Notes: generated by a model from the sequence alone, not told the origin. Shown: positions 7,209-17,082, counted from the first letter of the stretch. The stretch is 64,000 nucleotides of DNA from Thioalkalivibrio sp. ALE14 (GCF_000376845.1 NZ_AQXY01000025.1:1-64000); one strand, 5' to 3'. Numbers and translations: made by a program.

Positions 7209-10200
7209 CTATTCGGTGGCGTGGTGGGTGGTGGTGGCGCCGCGGTCGAAGCGGCCTTCGTAGAGGCGCAGCAGGGCGGGGATCACGAACAGCACCAGCA
7301 CGGTGGCAACCGCCAGGCCGAACACGATGGAGATGGCCATCGGGATTAGGAACTGGGCCTGGACCGAGCGTTCGAACAGCAGCGGGGTGAGGCCGGCGAT
7401 GGTGGTCACCGAGGTCAGGATCACCGCGCGCAGGCGCTGGCAGGCCGCCTCCACAATGGCCTCCTGCAGGGCGAGCCCGGCCTCGCGCAGGCCCTGATAG
7501 AAGCTCACCAGGATGATCGAGTTGTTGACCACGATGCCGGTCAGGCCGAACAGGCCGAACAGCGACAGGATGGTTAGCTCCACATTCAGGATCCAGTGTC
7601 CGAGCAGGGCGCCGAGGATGCCGAACGGGATGATCGCCATCACGATCAGTGGCCAGCCCCAGGAGCCGAACACCCAGGCCAGGGTGATGTACATCAGCCC
7701 CAGCGCCAGGATCAGGCCCGTGCGCATGTCGGCGAAGGTCTCGGCCTGGTCGGCCGCACGCCCCTCGAACGAGTACTCAATGCCGTAGCGCGCCGCGAGG
7801 TCGTCCAGCGGGCCGCCCTCCAGCGCGGCGCGGATGCGTGCGGCGTTGTTCACGCTGCGGTCGACCTCGGTGGAGACCTGGATGGCCAGGCGGGTGTCGG
7901 CGTGGCGCAGGGTCTCGAAGCCCTGGCGCGAGCGCAGGTCGACCACGCTGCCCAACGGGGCGAACTCGCCGCTGGGCAGGCGCAGGTTCAGCCGCTCCAG
8001 GCTCTCGCTGGAATGGCGTTCGTGGTCCGGCAGGCGCACGCGCACCTCCACCTCCTCCAGCCCGTCCTGGTAGAGCTGGGCCAGGTAGCCGTCATAGGCG
8101 TTGCGCAGCTGGGCGCCCACCGATTCGGTGGTAAGGCCCAGGGCGCGGCCCTCCGGCTTGACCTGGAACACCAGCTGTTCGCGGCCGAACGGGGTGTCGT
8201 CGTTGGTGGCGAAGGTGCCGGCGAAGTCGTCGAAGATATCCGCAAGTTCGAGGGCGGCGTTCTTCAGCACGTGCGGGTCGTCCCCGGTCAGGCGCACCTC
8301 CAGATCGCGCCCGGGCGGCCCGGTCTGGCGCTCGTCGATACTGAAGTTCTCGATGCCCGGGGCCTGGCGCACGCGCTCCTCCCAGGCCTGGATGAATTCG
8401 CGGTTGCGCACCTCGCGCTGCTCGGGCGAGACGAGCTCCACCTGGATGTTGCCGAACTGGTCGCCGCGCGGGGCGTTGCCGTCGCCGGGGTCGATCCCGC
8501 GCCCAAGCCGAGTCACCGAGGCGCGCACCAGGTCGCCGCCGAGCTCCTGTTCGGTCTCCGCCAGGGCTTCCTCGACGTGGATCAAGAAGGCCTCCACCCG
8601 CTCCGGCGGGGTGCCGGCGACGAAGTTGACCCCGGCGTTGACGATGGTGCCCTCCGGCGACGGGAAGAAGGTGAAGCCGATGCGCCCGCTGGCGGCCAGA
8701 CCGATGGCGAGAATCAGTGCGCCGACCGCCAGTGCCAGGGTGGTACCGGAGTGGTTGACCGAGACCGTGACCGCCCGCCGGAAGGCGCCGTTGCGGAAGG
8801 TCTCGAAGCCGTTGTCGAAGCGTTCGCGCAGGCTGCCGGCGCGCGGCGGCTTGAGCCGGTGCATCACGCCTTTCAGGTGCGCGGGCAGGATCAGGAAGGC
8901 GATCAGGAGCGTGGCGACGATCACGCAGATCACCACCAGCGGGATGTCGAACAGGATGTTGCCGATGATCCCGCCGATCAGCATCAGCGGCAGGAAGGCC
9001 GCCACCGTGGTCAGCGAGGCGGCGATCACCGGGCCGACCATGCGGCGGGCGCCGTCGCGCGCGGCACGGCTGGCCGAGAGCCCGCGCTGGTGCAGGCTGT
9101 AGGCGTGCTCGGAGACCACGATCGCGTTGTCCACGATGATCCCCAGCGACATGATGAAGCCGAACAGCGAGATCATGTTGATGGATCCGCCGACCACCCA
9201 CAGCACCACGAACGCGGCGGTGAACGCGATCGGGATGCCCAGCGCCACGCGCAGGGCGATGTGGCGGTTGAGGAACAGGAACAGGATTCCCAGCACCAGC
9301 AGCAGGCCGCCCAGACCGTTCTTGAGCAGCAGGGTGATGCGTTCGGAGAGCAGCTCCCAGAAGGCGTCGGTCACCTGCAGCTCGACACCCGGGGGCAGGG
9401 CGGGACGGGTCCTCTCCAGCCAGTCTTCCAGGACCTGGGCGGCCTCCAGCGAGTCGCCGGTCTCCGAGCGCAGCAGCTGCATCTCGATGGCGCGCTGGCC
9501 GTTGGCGCGGGCGCGCACCTGGCCGTCGCGGTGACGCAGGTCGAGGGTGGCGATGTCGCCCAGGGTCAGGCGTCCCAGCTCGCCGTCGCCGCGCAGGACC
9601 ATACGCTCGAAGCTGACGATATCGCGCGCCTGTTCCAGACTGCGGATCTGGCGCGCGGTGTCGTCGCGGCCCACCGAGCCGGCCGGTAGGTCCTGCGCCA
9701 TCGCGCGGATCTGTTCGCCGATGTCGGATAGCGTCATGTCCAGGCGGTAGAGCGTTGCCGAGGGTACCTGGATGGCCATCTCGTCCGCGGTCAGGCCGGT
9801 GAACTGGATACGGGCGATGCCGGCATCCAGCAGCTCGCGTTCGAACTGGCGCGCCAGGATGCGCAGCTGCTGCGGGTCGTCGGGGCCGGTCAGCAGCAGT
9901 CGTGCCACGGGTTCGTAGCGGATCACGCGGGTGACGACCGGGGTCTCGGCGGCCTCCGGCAGGTTGCGCTGCTGGTTCACGCGGTCGTTGACCTGTTCCA
10001 GCGCCAGGGTCATGTCGGTCCCGGCCTCGAACTCCATGGTCACCACGCCGATGCCCAGTGCCGAGGTGGAGGTCATGTTGCGCAGCCCGTCCACGGTGCG
10101 CAGGTCCTGCTCCAGCGGATCGACGATGGCGCGTTCGACATCCTCCGCGCTGGCGCCGGTCCAGGGCACCTCGACGGTGATGAAGTCGAGCTCGAAGTTG

Positions 10201-10397
10201 GGGAAGAACTGGGTGTTCAGCTGGGTCAGGGCAAAGGCCCCGGCCAGCAGCATCAGCGCGATCAGCAGGTTGGCCGCCAGGCGGTGTTCCAGGAATATCT
10301 GGATCGGGCCGCGCGGCGGCCGGTCGTTATTCTGCGCGCCGCCACCGGGCATCGGCTGCCCGGATGCCGGCGCGCTGCCGGTTTCCGTTTCGCTCAT
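7209..10397 (-). CDS. RND-family efflux permease (HAE1/AcrB-like)
   Basis: The 1062-residue product is a proton-driven inner-membrane pump of the resistance-nodulation-division superfamily. The first membrane helix is at residues 36-54, a large periplasmic loop follows (PNFELDFITVEVPWTGASAEDVE), then TM2-6, a second periplasmic loop, and TM7-12. In TM4 the usual DD proton-relay pair is D-N (SLGIIVDNAIVVSEHAY), a variation also seen in other RND branches. It overlaps the upstream adaptor gene by 4 bp (ATGA), so both are one operon. No outer-membrane channel gene is adjacent. Substrate unknown. Confidence 0.94.
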   Translation of the reverse strand: MSETETGSAPASGQPMPGGGAQNNDRPPRGPIQIFLEHRLAANLLIALMLLAGAFALTQLNTQFFPNFELDFITVEVPWTGASAEDVERAIVDPLEQDLRTVDGLRNMTSTSALGIGVVTMEFEAGTDMTLALEQVNDRVNQQRNLPEAAETPVVTRVIRYEPVARLLLTGPDDPQQLRILARQFERELLDAGIARIQFTGLTADEMAIQVPSATLYRLDMTLSDIGEQIRAMAQDLPAGSVGRDDTARQIRSLEQARDIVSFERMVLRGDGELGRLTLGDIATLDLRHRDGQVRARANGQRAIEMQLLRSETGDSLEAAQVLEDWLERTRPALPPGVELQVTDAFWELLSERITLLLKNGLGGLLLVLGILFLFLNRHIALRVALGIPIAFTAAFVVLWVVGGSINMISLFGFIMSLGIIVDNAIVVSEHAYSLHQRGLSASRAARDGARRMVGPVIAASLTTVAAFLPLMLIGGIIGNILFDIPLVVICVIVATLLIAFLILPAHLKGVMHRLKPPRAGSLRERFDNGFETFRNGAFRRAVTVSVNHSGTTLALAVGALILAIGLAASGRIGFTFFPSPEGTIVNAGVNFVAGTPPERVEAFLIHVEEALAETEQELGGDLVRASVTRLGRGIDPGDGNAPRGDQFGNIQVELVSPEQREVRNREFIQAWEERVRQAPGIENFSIDERQTGPPGRDLEVRLTGDDPHVLKNAALELADIFDDFAGTFATNDDTPFGREQLVFQVKPEGRALGLTTESVGAQLRNAYDGYLAQLYQDGLEEVEVRVRLPDHERHSSESLERLNLRLPSGEFAPLGSVVDLRSRQGFETLRHADTRLAIQVSTEVDRSVNNAARIRAALEGGPLDDLAARYGIEYSFEGRAADQAETFADMRTGLILALGLMYITLAWVFGSWGWPLIVMAIIPFGILGALLGHWILNVELTILSLFGLFGLTGIVVNNSIILVSFYQGLREAGLALQEAIVEAACQRLRAVILTSVTTIAGLTPLLFERSVQAQFLIPMAISIVFGLAVATVLVLFVIPALLRLYEGRFDRGATTTHHATE

Positions 10398-11692
10398 CGA
10401 CCGGAATCCCGCTGTTCCACCTCGACCCGCAGGCCGTCGACGGCATTCGGCAGGCGCGTGGCGATCAGGGTGTCGCCGGCATCGATGGCGTCACTGCGGA
10501 TCAGCGCGAGGGTGTTGCCGTCCGAGTCGATGAAATCGCCCAGGCGCTCGACCTGGAGCGACTCCAGGCGCCCGTCGACCACCCGGAACACGCGGTCACG
10601 CCCAAACAGCGACTCGAACGGCACCGCCAGGCTGTCGGGTTCCTCCGGCAGTTCGAGGCGCAGTTCGACAAAGCGGTTCAAGGGCAGCTGCTCACCGCCG
10701 GAGCGCACCTCGAACACCCCGCGCATCCCGGCGTCGCCGGTGCGGGTCTCGCCCTCCAGGCGTGCCAGCTCCGTTTCGATTTCGTGGCCACCGACCATGG
10801 CACGTGCGGGGAGGCTCGTGCCCGCCTGCAGCAGGGCCTCGACCCGGGCGACCAGGTGTTCCGGAAGGCTGGCGCGGATCTCCAGTTCATCGACCGCGAA
10901 AAGCCGCAGCAACGGGTCCCCGGGCCGGGCGCGCTCGCCCGCGGCCACCTCGACCTCCACGATGCGCGCTGCGAAGGGCGCGCGGATGGTCGTTCGTTCC
11001 AGGTCGATCTCCGCCTGGGACTCGGCGGCGCGGGCGCGGGCCAGGCGGGCCTCGGCCTGGGCCTTGCGCATCGGGGCGTCGGCCACGGCCTGCTCGCGGC
11101 TGTCCACGGTGATGCTGACCTGCTGCAGCCGCTCGCGGGCGGCGTCGACATCGGATTCGGAGCCAAGATTGCGCGCGCGCAGGTCGCGGGCGCGCTGCAG
11201 GCCGCGCTCGGCGATCGCCAGTAGTTCGCGTTCGCGCTGCAGGGCCTCGCGGTCGAAGCGGGCACGCAGCTCTTCACTCTCGACCGCGCCCTCCAGTTCG
11301 CGCCGCTCCGCCTCGCGCTGGTCCAGCAGCAGCTGCGCCTCGCGCGGGTCGATGCGGACGAGCGGGTCGCCGGCCGCCACGCGCTGGCCGGCGCGCGCCG
11401 GAACCGTCTCGATCTCGCCCTCCACCGCGGCGCGCAGCAGCGCATCCTGAGCCGAGCGGCTGCGGCCGTTAAGGATGACTCCCGGGCGGTGCGTCCCGGG
11501 TTCGGCGGTCAGGCCCTGGACCGGCCAGGTGCGTTCGCTGGCCTCCGGCGGTGGGGCCTCGGGGCCGGTCGCGCGCAGGACCATGAAGCCGACCACCGCG
11601 ACGGCGAGGATCAGGACAGGAAGAATGGCTCGGCGAAGGGCGCGCGGCATGGGCGTCTCGATTGTGGTTCGGTAGTGTTGCGGGGCGGACAT
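10394..11692 (-). CDS. RND periplasmic adaptor (membrane fusion protein)
   Basis: The 432-residue product links the RND permease to an outer-membrane channel. It has an N-terminal anchor (LPVLILAVAVVGFMVL, about residues 24-39), a lipoyl half-motif VEGEIETVPARAGQRVAAGD, an Arg/Glu-rich coiled-coil hairpin (about 115-215), the second lipoyl half (IRAPFAARIVEVEVAAGERA), and C-terminal beta-barrel and membrane-proximal domains. A start at 11650 (MPRALRRAILPVL) is also possible; neither start has a strong ribosome site. Transcribed with the permease (4-bp overlap). Confidence 0.92.
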   Translation of the reverse strand: MSAPQHYRTTIETPMPRALRRAILPVLILAVAVVGFMVLRATGPEAPPPEASERTWPVQGLTAEPGTHRPGVILNGRSRSAQDALLRAAVEGEIETVPARAGQRVAAGDPLVRIDPREAQLLLDQREAERRELEGAVESEELRARFDREALQRERELLAIAERGLQRARDLRARNLGSESDVDAARERLQQVSITVDSREQAVADAPMRKAQAEARLARARAAESQAEIDLERTTIRAPFAARIVEVEVAAGERARPGDPLLRLFAVDELEIRASLPEHLVARVEALLQAGTSLPARAMVGGHEIETELARLEGETRTGDAGMRGVFEVRSGGEQLPLNRFVELRLELPEEPDSLAVPFESLFGRDRVFRVVDGRLESLQVERLGDFIDSDGNTLALIRSDAIDAGDTLIATRLPNAVDGLRVEVEQRDSGR

Positions 11693-11836
11693 GACCCGAC
11701 GCTTGGAGGCGCGTGCGGGGCGGAGGTTCCCGCCGCGGGCGTTATCTTACCACTGGGATTTGTAAGGGAACCGCGGTGGTTGCGGTGGGTCTCTATTGTG
11801 CCAATATTACGTTTTGCTTAAATGAGGATAAAGGTG

Positions 11837-12391
11837 ATGACGCGATCCACGCGCTTTCTGGGCGGTCTTCTGGTTTCCGGTCTGCTGGCCGGAGGTCTCG
11901 CGGCCCCGGCGGTGGCCGACGAGCCGCGGCTCTGCGATTGCCGCGAGGGGCTGGAGATGGAGTCCACGCCGTGGGTCCGCCTGATGCCGGGCGACATGAC
12001 GGGCGGCTACTTCGTGCTGCGCAACGATGGCGAGCAGGACTACCGGATCGTGGCGGCGCAGGCGCCGATCTCCGAGGTGGTGGAACTCCACGAGCATGCC
12101 CACGTGGACGGGGTGATGCGCATGCGCCAGGTCGAGGGACTGGACCTCCCGGCGGGCGAGACCCTGGTGCTGGAGCCGGGCGGCCTGCACCTGATGTTCA
12201 TCGGCTTGCACGAGCCGCTGACGGCCGGTGACTGGATCCCGGTGATCCTGGAATTCGACGATGGCGGGACCATGGAGATCCACGCCCGGGTGCAGCGTGG
12301 CGAGGGGACCCGTGGCGGTCATTCGGGTGGCCACATGATGGAGGGTGACGCCCCCGGCATGGACTCCGAAGGCGGACACCACGGGCACTGA
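11837..12391 (+). CDS. Periplasmic copper chaperone PCu(A)C family
   Basis: The 184-residue product has a signal peptide ending near AAPAVADE and the PCu(A)C/DUF461 core: GGYFVLRN, then the copper site with HEHAHVDGVMRMR and GGLHLMFIGL, matching the family's H..M..H.M ligand set. A His/Met-rich tail (GGHSGGHMMEGD, GGHHGH) may hold more copper. The family delivers Cu(I) to the CuA site of cytochrome oxidase. The second ATG (11837) is chosen because GAGG lies 9 bases upstream; ATG 11822 is the alternative. No terminal-oxidase genes are in the window. It is divergent from the RND operon. Confidence 0.85.
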   Translation: MTRSTRFLGGLLVSGLLAGGLAAPAVADEPRLCDCREGLEMESTPWVRLMPGDMTGGYFVLRNDGEQDYRIVAAQAPISEVVELHEHAHVDGVMRMRQVEGLDLPAGETLVLEPGGLHLMFIGLHEPLTAGDWIPVILEFDDGGTMEIHARVQRGEGTRGGHSGGHMMEGDAPGMDSEGGHHGH

Positions 12392-12418
12392 GCCCCGGGG
12401 CTTCCGGGTCTTGCCCGA

Positions 12419-13294
12419 CTACTGATTGGCGGGCCGGGTCGGGATCTGGATGTCGGCATCCGCGCGCAGCGTCTCCAGGAATTCCTGGATGGCGCGGCTC
12501 TCGAGGATCTCGATCAGTTCGGCGCGCACGGCATTCAGTTCCGGCACCTCGATATCGCGGGTCTCCTCCAGGCGAATGATGTGCCAGCCGAACCGGCTTT
12601 CGACCGGCTCCGCGGTGGTTTCACCCGGCTCCAGGGCCACGGTGGCATCGCTGAACGCGGGGACCATCTGTTCCGGGCTGAACCAGCCCAGTTCGCCGCC
12701 TCGGGCGCCGGAGCCGGGGTCGGTGGAGTGGGTCTCGGCGAGCGATGCAAAGTCCGCGCCGTCCTCCAGTTCCGCGATCAGTTCGCGAGCCTCGTCTGCC
12801 TGCTGGACCAGGATGTGACGGGCGCGGTACTCGGTGCCGCGCATTTGTTCGACCTGGCGTTCGTACTCCGCCTCCAGATCCTCCCGGGTGATCTCCAGCT
12901 CCGCGGTGATGCGTTCCATCAATTGCGAGGCCAGCAGGTTGGTCTCCACCATGCGCAGGATGCGTCGGGTTTCGGCATCGGTATCCAGGCCGCGGTTGAC
13001 CGCCTCCTGGCGCAGCAGCTCCAGGCTGATCAGCTCTTCCAGCGTGCCATCCCCCTCGGCCAGGCCCGGGTCGTCGTCCATGCCGGAGTAGGTGAACAGG
13101 TCCGCACGGGTGATCGGCTCGCCATTGACGACGGCGACGGTATCGACGTCCCCGGTATCCGTGGCGATCGCGTCCGTTTCGGCGTCCGGTGCGGACGCCT
13201 CCTGCGCGTCGCAGGCGGCCAGCAGGCCGGCGAGGGCGAGGGCGAGAACAACGGCGGGGGCGGCGAGAGGGGTGGTCAGTGGAGGAAGTCGCAT
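12419..13294 (-). CDS. Lipoprotein peptidyl-prolyl isomerase, parvulin type
   Basis: The 291-residue product has a lipoprotein signal with lipobox LAAC (Cys28), a SurA-N-like helical region (VAVVNGEPITRADLF onward), and a parvulin domain at about residues 155-250: YRARHILVQ, FASLAETHSTDPGSGARGGE, LGWFSPEQMVPAF, FGWHIIRLEE. It should help fold exported proteins at the outer face of the inner membrane or the inner face of the outer membrane. The start at 13294 overlaps the stop of the YciI gene by one base (TGATG), giving translational coupling. Confidence 0.92.
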   Translation of the reverse strand: MRLPPLTTPLAAPAVVLALALAGLLAACDAQEASAPDAETDAIATDTGDVDTVAVVNGEPITRADLFTYSGMDDDPGLAEGDGTLEELISLELLRQEAVNRGLDTDAETRRILRMVETNLLASQLMERITAELEITREDLEAEYERQVEQMRGTEYRARHILVQQADEARELIAELEDGADFASLAETHSTDPGSGARGGELGWFSPEQMVPAFSDATVALEPGETTAEPVESRFGWHIIRLEETRDIEVPELNAVRAELIEILESRAIQEFLETLRADADIQIPTRPANQ

Positions 13295-13590
13295 CAGAAC
13301 ACCTGCTTGAACGGACGCACGTCGACCGCGGTATACACGCCGGCCGCCACGTAGGGATCGGCATCGGCCCATTCGCGCGCGGCCTCCAGCGACGGGAATT
13401 CGGCCACGATCAGGCTGCCGGTGAAGCCGGCCGGACCGGGGTCGTTGCTGTCGATGGCGGGAAACGGGCCGGCCAGGATCAACCGGCCGTCGTCGCGCAG
13501 GGCTTGCAGCCGGGCGACGTGTTCGGGCCGCGCGGCGAGGCGGGCATCCAGCGAGTCGGGGGCGTCCTGGCCCTGGATCATGTACAGCAT
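13294..13590 (-). CDS. YciI-like protein
   Basis: The 98-residue product has the ferredoxin-like fold signature of the YciI/YCII family: [40 protein letters not shown], and [19 protein letters not shown]. The His of RPEH and the Asp of DGRL correspond to the conserved putative active-site pair. The physiological role is not established. The start at 13590 is chosen over the in-frame 13617 because similarity begins there. It is the first gene of a unit with the parvulin lipoprotein. Confidence 0.88.
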   Translation of the reverse strand: MLYMIQGQDAPDSLDARLAARPEHVARLQALRDDGRLILAGPFPAIDSNDPGPAGFTGSLIVAEFPSLEAAREWADADPYVAAGVYTAVDVRPFKQVF

Positions 13591-13771
13591 CGGCGTTCTC
13601 CTTGAGTAGAGGGGCATGCTAACCGATCAATGGCCCGTCCCGCGTTCAGAGGTTCGCAGTTTTCCGCTTCCCGCGGGGGGGGCGGCGCAGGTGGCGATCC
13701 ACCGCGTGTTCTTATGGGTGCGCCGGTGGATGCGCTACACTGCGCAGCCGATCACCGCGTCGATTCGTTCC

Positions 13772-14386
13772 ATGATCTCGATCCACCCCGACAATCCCCA
13801 GCCCCGGCTGATCCGGCAGGTCCTGGAACGGCTCCAGGAAGGGGCCGTGATCGCCCTGCCGACGGATGCCTGCTACGCGCTGGCCTGTCTGCCCGGGGAC
13901 AAGACCGGGGCGGATCGGATTCGCCGCATCCGCCAGGTGGACGAGACCCATCATCTGACCCTGCTGTGTCGCGATCTCTCCGAGCTGGGGGTCTACGCGA
14001 AGGTGGACAACACTGCCTTTCGCCTGATGAAGGCCCTCACGCCGGGCGCCTATACCTTTATCCTGCCGGCGACCCGCGAGGTCCCGCGGCGCCTGCAGCA
14101 CCCGAAGCGCCGCACCATCGGCCTGCGAGTGCCGGCGAGCCCGATTGTGTCGGCCCTGCTGGAAGAGCTCGGCTCGCCCCTGATGTCCGCAACGTTGCAG
14201 CTCCCGGGGGACGAGAACCCGCTGAGCGACCCCTGGGAGATCGAGGATCGCCTGGGCAAGGTCGTGGATCTGGTGATCGACGGCGGTGCCGGGACCCTGG
14301 AGGCGACCAGTGTGCTGGACCTGACCGGCGATGTGCCCGAGGTGATCCGTCACGGGCTGGGCGACGTGGGATTTCTGGATGAATAG
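13772..14386 (+). CDS. Sua5/YciO/YrdC-family protein (YciO-like)
   Basis: The 204-residue product is one YrdC domain: AVIALPTDACYALACLPGD, RIRRIRQVDETHHLTLLCRD, GAYTFILPATREVPRRL, TIGLRVPASPIV and SPLMSATLQLPGDENPL. Family members make threonylcarbamoyl-AMP for tRNA t6A37. The conserved K-x-R of true TsaC/Sua5 is not clear here (RQVDETHHLTLL in its place), so this is more likely the YciO branch, whose role is uncertain. The start at 13772 (MISIHPDN) is where similarity begins. A DUF945 gene follows. Confidence 0.85.
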   Translation: MISIHPDNPQPRLIRQVLERLQEGAVIALPTDACYALACLPGDKTGADRIRRIRQVDETHHLTLLCRDLSELGVYAKVDNTAFRLMKALTPGAYTFILPATREVPRRLQHPKRRTIGLRVPASPIVSALLEELGSPLMSATLQLPGDENPLSDPWEIEDRLGKVVDLVIDGGAGTLEATSVLDLTGDVPEVIRHGLGDVGFLDE

Positions 14387-14436
14387 CCCCGGCCTCGGGC
14401 GGGGCGCACGGCGCGGCACAGCCGCAGGGAGGCGCA

Positions 14437-15804
14437 ATGCGTAAGTGGGTGGTTCTGGCAGTGGTCGTGCTGGCGGTGGCCGCCGTGTGGCCGGTGGTGG
14501 TCGGCAAGCAGGTGGAAGGCACCGTCGCCGGGATGCACGAGGCCCAGCTGGGCGAGGTGCATCTGCGCCACGAGATGCTCGAATACGAGCGCGGCTACCT
14601 GGGGGCCAGTGGCCGCAGCCGGCTGACCCTCGAGGACGCCGACGGCCGTTTCGAGATCCCCCTGGTGCACGAGGTTCGCCATGGCCTGCTGGGGGCGCGT
14701 GGCGACTCGTTCGTGGATCTGGACACCCTGGCGGCACCGGCCGATTCGCTGATTGGGCACCTGCTGCGCTCGCTGGATCTGCAGGTGCATTCGCGCTCGG
14801 GGATCGGCGGTGGCGTGACCACGCGCGTCGCGTTCGACGACCTGCGCATGGACCTGATGAGTGTGCCCGAAGTGGCCGAACAGGCCGCTGCGGTGGACGG
14901 CCCGGTGTGGCTCGATCTGGCCGCGGGCCAGGGGCGTTTCGCCTGGTCGGCCGAGCAGATCCTGGTCAGCCTGGACCTGCCCGAGCTGCGGCTGTCCGAC
15001 GACGAATTCACCTGGGACGCGCGTGATGCCCGCTATGCCACCGTCTTCGAGGCCGACGCCGACGGGGTCTTCGGACGCTTGCCGGACTACGAGGGTGGCC
15101 TGGCGGCCTCCGTGGTCGAACTGCGCGAAGGCGAGGCCACGCGACTGCGGGTCGAGCGCCCGCGTCTGGATGCCTTCCAGCAAACGAACAACGACCGCAT
15201 GGATTCGCGCGTGCGCCTGCAGATCGACCACGCGCGCATGGATGACGGCGCCGGGGATGCCCTGACGCTGACGGCCCTGGACCTGCAGGCCGGCATCCTG
15301 CGCTGGGACCGCCCCAGCCTGTTGCGGCTGATTGGCGAACTGGAGTCGATGGAGGCGCGCGGCATCGAGGGCGAGCAGCGCAACGCCCTGATCGGTTCGG
15401 CGATGATCGATGCGCTGGGCGGGATGATCGAACACCGCCCGGCGATCGAGCTCAAGGCCTCGCTCAACGAGGAGCCGCCGCGCCAGTTCGCGCTGGATGC
15501 CGAGCTGGGCCTGCACGGGACGCAGCAGACCTTCGCCACCCGACCGCTGGAGACCCTGCGGCTGGACAGCGAGTTGCGTCTCGGGCTGGAATGGGTGGCC
15601 GAGTTCGACGCCGCCTATCCCGATATCGACCTGGATGCGCAGCTGCATGCCCTGGCCGCGGATGGCTGGGTCCGTCGCGATGCCGAGGCCGGATACTGGC
15701 ACGGCACCCTGGCGATGGCGGATGGCCGGGTGCGCGTCAACGACGTGGATCGCACAGCGATGCTGCTGGCCATGCTGTTCGCCTTCTCCGGCGGCATGTT
15801 CTGA
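14437..15804 (+). CDS. DUF945 family (YdgA-like) protein
   Basis: The 455-residue product has one N-terminal membrane segment (VVLAVVVLAVAAVWPVVVG) and a long, beta-rich, presumably periplasmic region with EYERGYLGASGRSRLTLED near residue 50, a hallmark of the DUF945/YdgA family. The family's function is not established; distant similarity to AsmA-like proteins has been noted. Spacing to trpS is about 54 bp with a Shine-Dalgarno site for trpS between, so they may share a transcript. Confidence 0.85.
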   Translation: MRKWVVLAVVVLAVAAVWPVVVGKQVEGTVAGMHEAQLGEVHLRHEMLEYERGYLGASGRSRLTLEDADGRFEIPLVHEVRHGLLGARGDSFVDLDTLAAPADSLIGHLLRSLDLQVHSRSGIGGGVTTRVAFDDLRMDLMSVPEVAEQAAAVDGPVWLDLAAGQGRFAWSAEQILVSLDLPELRLSDDEFTWDARDARYATVFEADADGVFGRLPDYEGGLAASVVELREGEATRLRVERPRLDAFQQTNNDRMDSRVRLQIDHARMDDGAGDALTLTALDLQAGILRWDRPSLLRLIGELESMEARGIEGEQRNALIGSAMIDALGGMIEHRPAIELKASLNEEPPRQFALDAELGLHGTQQTFATRPLETLRLDSELRLGLEWVAEFDAAYPDIDLDAQLHALAADGWVRRDAEAGYWHGTLAMADGRVRVNDVDRTAMLLAMLFAFSGGMF

Positions 15805-15858
15805 GACGACTGACCGGGCGTGGCTGCGCCCGTATTTGCGAAGGAAGGGATTGATTCC

Positions 15859-17079
15859 GTGAGCAGTAATCAGGGTAGCAACCAGCGTGTCCTCTCCGGC
15901 ATGCGTCCCACCGGGCGCCTGCATCTGGGCCATTACCACGGCGTGCTGAAGAACTGGATCGAGCTGCAGCACAATTACGAGTGCTTCTTCTTCGTCGCTG
16001 ACTGGCATGCGCTGACCACCCATTACGATGATCCCGGCGATCTCCAGCACTATGTTACGGAGATGGTGATCGACTGGCTGGCCGCGGGCGTGAGTCCAGG
16101 CTCGGCCACGCTGTTCGTCCAGTCACGGGTGCCGGAACATGCGGAGTTGCACCTGTTGCTGTCGATGATCACGCCGCTCGGCTGGCTGGAGCGCGTGCCG
16201 ACCTGGAAGGACCAGCAGGAGCAGCTGCGCGAGAAGGACCTGGCGACCTACGGCTTCCTCGGCTATCCGGTACTGCAAAGCGCCGACGTGCTGGCCTACC
16301 GCGCTGGTCTCGTCCCGGTGGGCGAGGATCAGGTGTCGCATCTCGAGGTCACGCGCGAGATCGCGCGACGCTTCAACCACCTCTATGGGCGCGAGCCGGG
16401 CTTCGCCGAGAAGGCCGAGGCGGCCGCCGACAAGATGGGCAAGAAGGCCGCCAAGCGTTATCGCGACCTGCGCAAGCGTTTCCAGGAGCAGGGCGAGGAT
16501 GAGGCCCTGGAGGTCGCCCGGGCTATGCTCGAGTCGCAGCAGAACATCTCCCTGGGCGATCGCGAACGCCTGTTCGGCTACCTCGAGGGGGGTGGCAAGA
16601 TCATCCTGCCGGAGCCGCAGGCGCGCCTGACGCCGGCCTCGAAGATGCCCGGGCTGGACGGGCGCAAGATGTCCAAGAGCTACGGCAACACCATCAGCCT
16701 GCGCACCGAGCCGGCCGAGGTGGAGAGCCTGATCCGAACCATGCCCACGGACCCGGCGCGGGTGCGGCGTACCGATCCGGGCGATCCGGACAAGTGCCCG
16801 GTCTGGGACCTGCACAAGGTCTACACCAGCGAGAGCCAGCGCGAAGAACTCTACGCCGGATGCACCACGGCCGGCATCGGCTGCCTCGACTGCAAGCGTC
16901 CGCTGATCGAGGCGGTGCAGGCGGAACTGGAGCCGATCCAGCAGCGGGCGAAGGAATACGCCGAGGATCCGGCGCTGGTGCGCTCCATCATCGTCGAGGG
17001 GTCCGAGGCGGCCCGCGAGGAGGCCCGCGAGACGCTGGAGGAAGTGCGCCGGGCGATGGGACTGGACTACCTGCGATGA
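15859..17079 (+). CDS. trpS: Tryptophanyl-tRNA synthetase with a four-cysteine motif
   Basis: TrpRS charges tRNA-Trp in the cytosol. The 406-residue class I enzyme has HLGHYHG (HIGH motif) near residue 22 and GRKMSKSYGNT (KMSKS) near 272. GTG 15859 is chosen because AAGGAAGGG lies 9 bases upstream and the product then begins just before the Rossmann core (RVLSGMRPTGRLHLG). Near the C-terminus four cysteines form C-x21-C-x6-C-x2-C (KCPVW ... AGCTTAGIGCLDCK), close to the C-x22-C-x6-C-x2-C motif known to bind a 4Fe-4S cluster in Thermotoga TrpRS. It is longer than E. coli TrpRS (334). scpA follows after 3 bp. Confidence 0.95.
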   Translation: MSSNQGSNQRVLSGMRPTGRLHLGHYHGVLKNWIELQHNYECFFFVADWHALTTHYDDPGDLQHYVTEMVIDWLAAGVSPGSATLFVQSRVPEHAELHLLLSMITPLGWLERVPTWKDQQEQLREKDLATYGFLGYPVLQSADVLAYRAGLVPVGEDQVSHLEVTREIARRFNHLYGREPGFAEKAEAAADKMGKKAAKRYRDLRKRFQEQGEDEALEVARAMLESQQNISLGDRERLFGYLEGGGKIILPEPQARLTPASKMPGLDGRKMSKSYGNTISLRTEPAEVESLIRTMPTDPARVRRTDPGDPDKCPVWDLHKVYTSESQREELYAGCTTAGIGCLDCKRPLIEAVQAELEPIQQRAKEYAEDPALVRSIIVEGSEAAREEARETLEEVRRAMGLDYLR

Positions 17080-17082
17080 GTC

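Noticed and set aside
7596-9689. Very long open frame opposite the RND permease gene, and similar long antisense frames elsewhere (for example 10284-11450, 22750-24591, 57755-59764)
   Set aside because: They lie opposite strongly supported genes; their composition (runs of Arg, Gly, Ala, His, Gln) is the usual result of high-GC codon use, and none has a domain motif or ribosome site.
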